Positions 61,603-64,000 of a stretch of 64,000 bases of DNA are shown piece after piece. Every line of letters begins with the position of its first letter. Position 1 is the first letter of the stretch. The notes beneath the pieces were generated by a model, which saw only the letters and a program-made list of their open reading frames with translations, searched no databases and had not been told where the DNA came from. The position numbers and the translations under genes were made by a program. The DNA is from Bacillus sp. ISL-51 (lineage in GTDB: Bacteria > Bacillota > Bacilli > Bacillales > Bacillaceae), in the NCBI RefSeq assembly GCF_018613535.1, contig NZ_JAGGQB010000003.1:186001-250000 (forward strand), in the 5' to 3' direction.

Positions 61603-64000
61603 TTATCCTTTCAGATATACAGGAACATCATAATAAAGCGTATAGTCATCCAGAAGCGTATATAAGCTGTACATACGGTTTACCTGCTTATATGCCCAGC
61701 CGATGTCAGTGGCGTACTGGTGGGCCGCGGCTGCGGACCACCTCATTTTGTAGAGAGTGTCCTGCTCGTAGGCCGGATTATGAATGTAAGATGAACCTAT
61801 AAATGCAGCACCGCCGATAATGGCGGCTTCGGGAGTAAACCAGCCTTGATTATATGCGTATTGGGCGCCGTAGTAGTTCGGATTGCTATCATAAGCGCCG
61901 ATTCCGTACATGTTATAAACGGTTTTTCCATTGTATTTGATGCCGTTTGCAAGCTCTGACGTGCCGTTGCCCGTTTCAAGCAAAGCGTGCGAGACCAAAT
62001 ACAATTCATTTATGCTGTACTTGTTGGCGGCAGTAATAAAGGCTTGTCCTTTCCCCGTAAGAATCCCTTTATCGGCCAGTACTTTTTGGTTGATTTCAGA
62101 TGCATTAAGCCCAGCCGTTTGAGAGAGCTTGAGAAATTGAAAGTAATATTTGCTGTCCAGCGTGTAATTGTCTGGGTTGACGTATTGTTCGACTTCATCA
62201 CTGCTGGCATTTCTCCAGTTCATACTGATTTTGGCCCAGCCGTTTGTTTGGCCGATGATGTTGACTTTATCGCCTTTTTTTAATTGGCCGATGACATTGC
62301 CTGAACTGACTTCCGGGCTTGATCTGACGTTCAAAACATCAGCTGTGACTGTTTTAGAGGCCGTATTGATAAACGTCAGCGATGCGTAAGCCCCGGCATC
62401 TGTTTGCGGGCTGACCGTCATCTGCTTTTTGACCATATCTTTAAGCGAGATATTGTAATTTGTATTCATGATTTGCGGGCCATTTTTTATTTTCACAATG
62501 GACACTGTCCAGCCGTACAGCTGCTTCAGCTTTGCAGAGGCGGCAGATGCTGAATCCTTTCCTGTGAATTGATTATTGATATGAAGCTCGTAAATCGGAA
62601 GGCTTTTACTCGTATAGCTTGCCTGTAACTTCTTGGTGCTGAAATATTTCATACTGTTGTTTAATACGGTTTTACTGCTGATCCTCTCTGTTGTTATGGT
62701 GTATTGTGTATATGCGGTTTTCCCCGTCTCTTTCACAGTGCCGGCCGCTTTGTTTTGCTTTAAAAAAGCTAACGCACGGTCAATGTCTTCCTTCAAAAGC
62801 AAGGGAGCCGTTTCGATTTGGAATTGGGTATAAGCCGTTTCCCCAGTCTTTTGTGATGCGGCAGATACCTTTTTTCCTTTGAAGAAGTCCAGTGAACGAT
62901 TGATTTTTAATGGATCAAGCAGAGGCTCGGTTGTGATTTTAAAAGCTGTGCCCGTCTGCTTTGTCACGGATTTTGAAGCGGCGCTCAGGTTATATCCCTT
63001 TAACAAGCTCAATCCTTTTTTAATCTTTGACTGGTCGGTTGTTTCCTGGGAAAGCAGCTGATATTCATTCTCCGTTGTTTTTCCTGCTGCGGACCTTGTC
63101 ATTTTCACACCTTGCTGACGGAAAAACACATCCGCTTTGTCAGCCTGTGCAGCTGTGATCTGTGCCGTTGTAATTCGGTAAACAGAAGATGAAGCTGTCT
63201 TTTTTGCCGAAGACGCTGAACAGTGCCATTTCTTCTTTTTAAAGAAGGATTGAATGCTTTGCAGCTGCTGAGGCGTCAACCCGTTCATAATGACCGTATA
63301 ATTATTTTTCGTGCCGGCTTTTTGGTAATTGCTGCTGATGCCTGTATTCGTCTTGATTTGACCGACCGCATTTTTTACAGCGTTTATGCCGTTAAAATAT
63401 CCCGATTGAACATTGTACACGTTCACCGTTTTGTTTTGGGTGATCTTTTGAACGGCGCCTTTGATTCCCGTTGTCTTTTCCAGCTGCTTAGCTAAGTCTC
63501 CCGCGCCCTTTGCGTCCTTCATATCAGAGGAGGTCACGGTATAATTGGACCGGCCTTTTGCCGTCATGTTCAGCGACGCTTTTAATCCTGTTTGTTTCTG
63601 AAAATCGGTTTGGATTTGAGCAGCTTTTTGATCTCCGATGATTGTCCCGGATTGAATCCGGAACTGGGCGGCTGCCTGTGTGACCGGCTGGTATGCGGCT
63701 TTAACGCCTGTTTGTTTTGTCAGGTCTTGAATCAGCGCTTTTGCATTCGTTTCTGAAGCCAGCTCTGGGGTCACGACCTGTACGTACGGCTGTTTTGACC
63801 CTCTCGGCTTGACGCCACCGGTCACTCCCGTTTCTTTCTTCAGTTTGGCAAGAAGGTTTTTCGTCTGCTGTTCGTCCGATAAAACGCCTGAGGTAACGGT
63901 CACATAAGGCTGTTTGCTGCCGCTTGCGCTGTAGGTGCCGCCCACACCCGTCTGTTTTGTAAAATCATTCATTACGGTTTTTGCATCAGCTTCATTATGT
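61603..64000 (-). CDS. lytD: LytD, endo-beta-N-acetylglucosaminidase, 5' end outside window
   Basis: The reading frame is open to the window edge, so the true start and signal peptide lie beyond 64000 (family about 880 aa; 799 codons seen). An inner ATG at 63972 is not the start. The order is: about twelve repeats of roughly 40 residues each (strand …YxVxT… then helix …LxKxTG…), which look like half SPOR units; an SH3b domain (LNVRSSPEVSSGNVIGQLKKG); and a C-terminal GH73 glucosaminidase (SHALLETGNGTSELANG with the catalytic Glu, VYNMYGIGAYDSNP). LytD cleaves glycan strands and works with LytC in cell separation and motility. No CWB2 repeats. Confidence 0.93.
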   Translation of the reverse strand, partial: HNEADAKTVMNDFTKQTGVGGTYSASGSKQPYVTVTSGVLSDEQQTKNLLAKLKKETGVTGGVKPRGSKQPYVQVVTPELASETNAKALIQDLTKQTGVKAAYQPVTQAAAQFRIQSGTIIGDQKAAQIQTDFQKQTGLKASLNMTAKGRSNYTVTSSDMKDAKGAGDLAKQLEKTTGIKGAVQKITQNKTVNVYNVQSGYFNGINAVKNAVGQIKTNTGISSNYQKAGTKNNYTVIMNGLTPQQLQSIQSFFKKKKWHCSASSAKKTASSSVYRITTAQITAAQADKADVFFRQQGVKMTRSAAGKTTENEYQLLSQETTDQSKIKKGLSLLKGYNLSAASKSVTKQTGTAFKITTEPLLDPLKINRSLDFFKGKKVSAASQKTGETAYTQFQIETAPLLLKEDIDRALAFLKQNKAAGTVKETGKTAYTQYTITTERISSKTVLNNSMKYFSTKKLQASYTSKSLPIYELHINNQFTGKDSASAASAKLKQLYGWTVSIVKIKNGPQIMNTNYNISLKDMVKKQMTVSPQTDAGAYASLTFINTASKTVTADVLNVRSSPEVSSGNVIGQLKKGDKVNIIGQTNGWAKISMNWRNASSDEVEQYVNPDNYTLDSKYYFQFLKLSQTAGLNASEINQKVLADKGILTGKGQAFITAANKYSINELYLVSHALLETGNGTSELANGIKYNGKTVYNMYGIGAYDSNPNYYGAQYAYNQGWFTPEAAIIGGAAFIGSSYIHNPAYEQDTLYKMRWSAAAAHQYATDIGWAYKQVNRMYSLYTLLDDYTLYYDVPVYLKG

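Noticed and set aside
63972-63972. ATG at 63972 as lytD start
   Set aside because: The frame continues upstream to the window edge with residues in the same repeat pattern, and no signal peptide follows this ATG.

Overview
The window is a stretch of low-to-mid GC Firmicute chromosome. Gene content, gene order and near-identical family lengths place it in the Bacillus subtilis group. A longer flagellin, a non-TagE wall teichoic acid glycosyltransferase and an extra beta-helix protein between ctpB and ftsX suggest a B. velezensis/amyloliquefaciens-type strain rather than B. subtilis 168 (inference, no database search). I saw no rRNA, tRNA, CRISPR array, insertion sequence or prophage.

Layout: (1) 1-4.7 kb, a rifampicin-phosphotransferase-like enzyme (yvkC), a TetR regulator (yvkB) and an MFS exporter (yvkA), with a clear promoter/operator in front of yvkC. 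(2) 4.7-8.4 kb, a small ORF broken by an in-frame stop, then minJ, swrA and ctpB. (3) 8.5-10 kb, a secreted beta-helix (pectate-lyase-like) protein. (4) 10-17.7 kb, ftsX, ftsE, cccB, yvjA, prfB (with its programmed frameshift), secA, hpf. (5) 17.8-27 kb, a flagellar block: an unknown gene, fliT, fliS, fliD, hag, csrA, fliW, yviE, flgL, flgK, flgN, flgM, yvyF, with SigD-type promoters. (6) 27-29.5 kb, the comF operon, in which comFA is frameshifted. (7) 29.5-33.3 kb, a DegV-family gene, degU, degS, yvyE. (8) 33.3-64 kb, the cell-envelope polymer region: tagV, tagO, the teichuronic acid operon tuaA-H behind a PhoP box, the autolysin operon lytABC, lytR, mnaA, gtaB, tagH, tagG, tagF, a GT2 glycosyltransferase, tagD, tagA, tagB and the 3' part of lytD.

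The genes work together around three themes. The envelope block makes poly(glycerol phosphate) wall teichoic acid: TagO and TagA build the linkage unit (MnaA supplies ManNAc), TagB primes, TagD and TagF polymerise, TagGH export and TagV/LytR attach. It also makes teichuronic acid as the phosphate-saving replacement (TuaD and GtaB supply the UDP-sugars). LytC, LytB and LytD remodel the wall. The motility block and lytABC share SigD-type promoters, and FlgM, FliW, CsrA, SwrA and DegSU feed back on the same regulon. Competence (comF) lies between them.

The most useful observations are: the broken comFA; the broken small gene before minJ; the perfect operator before the rifampicin-phosphotransferase-like gene; the TarS-like glycosyltransferase with its own promoter where 168 has tagE; the missing flaG, tagC and ggaAB; the CTG start of comFC; a full-consensus SigD promoter before yvyF; and about twelve tandem SPOR-like repeats in LytD.
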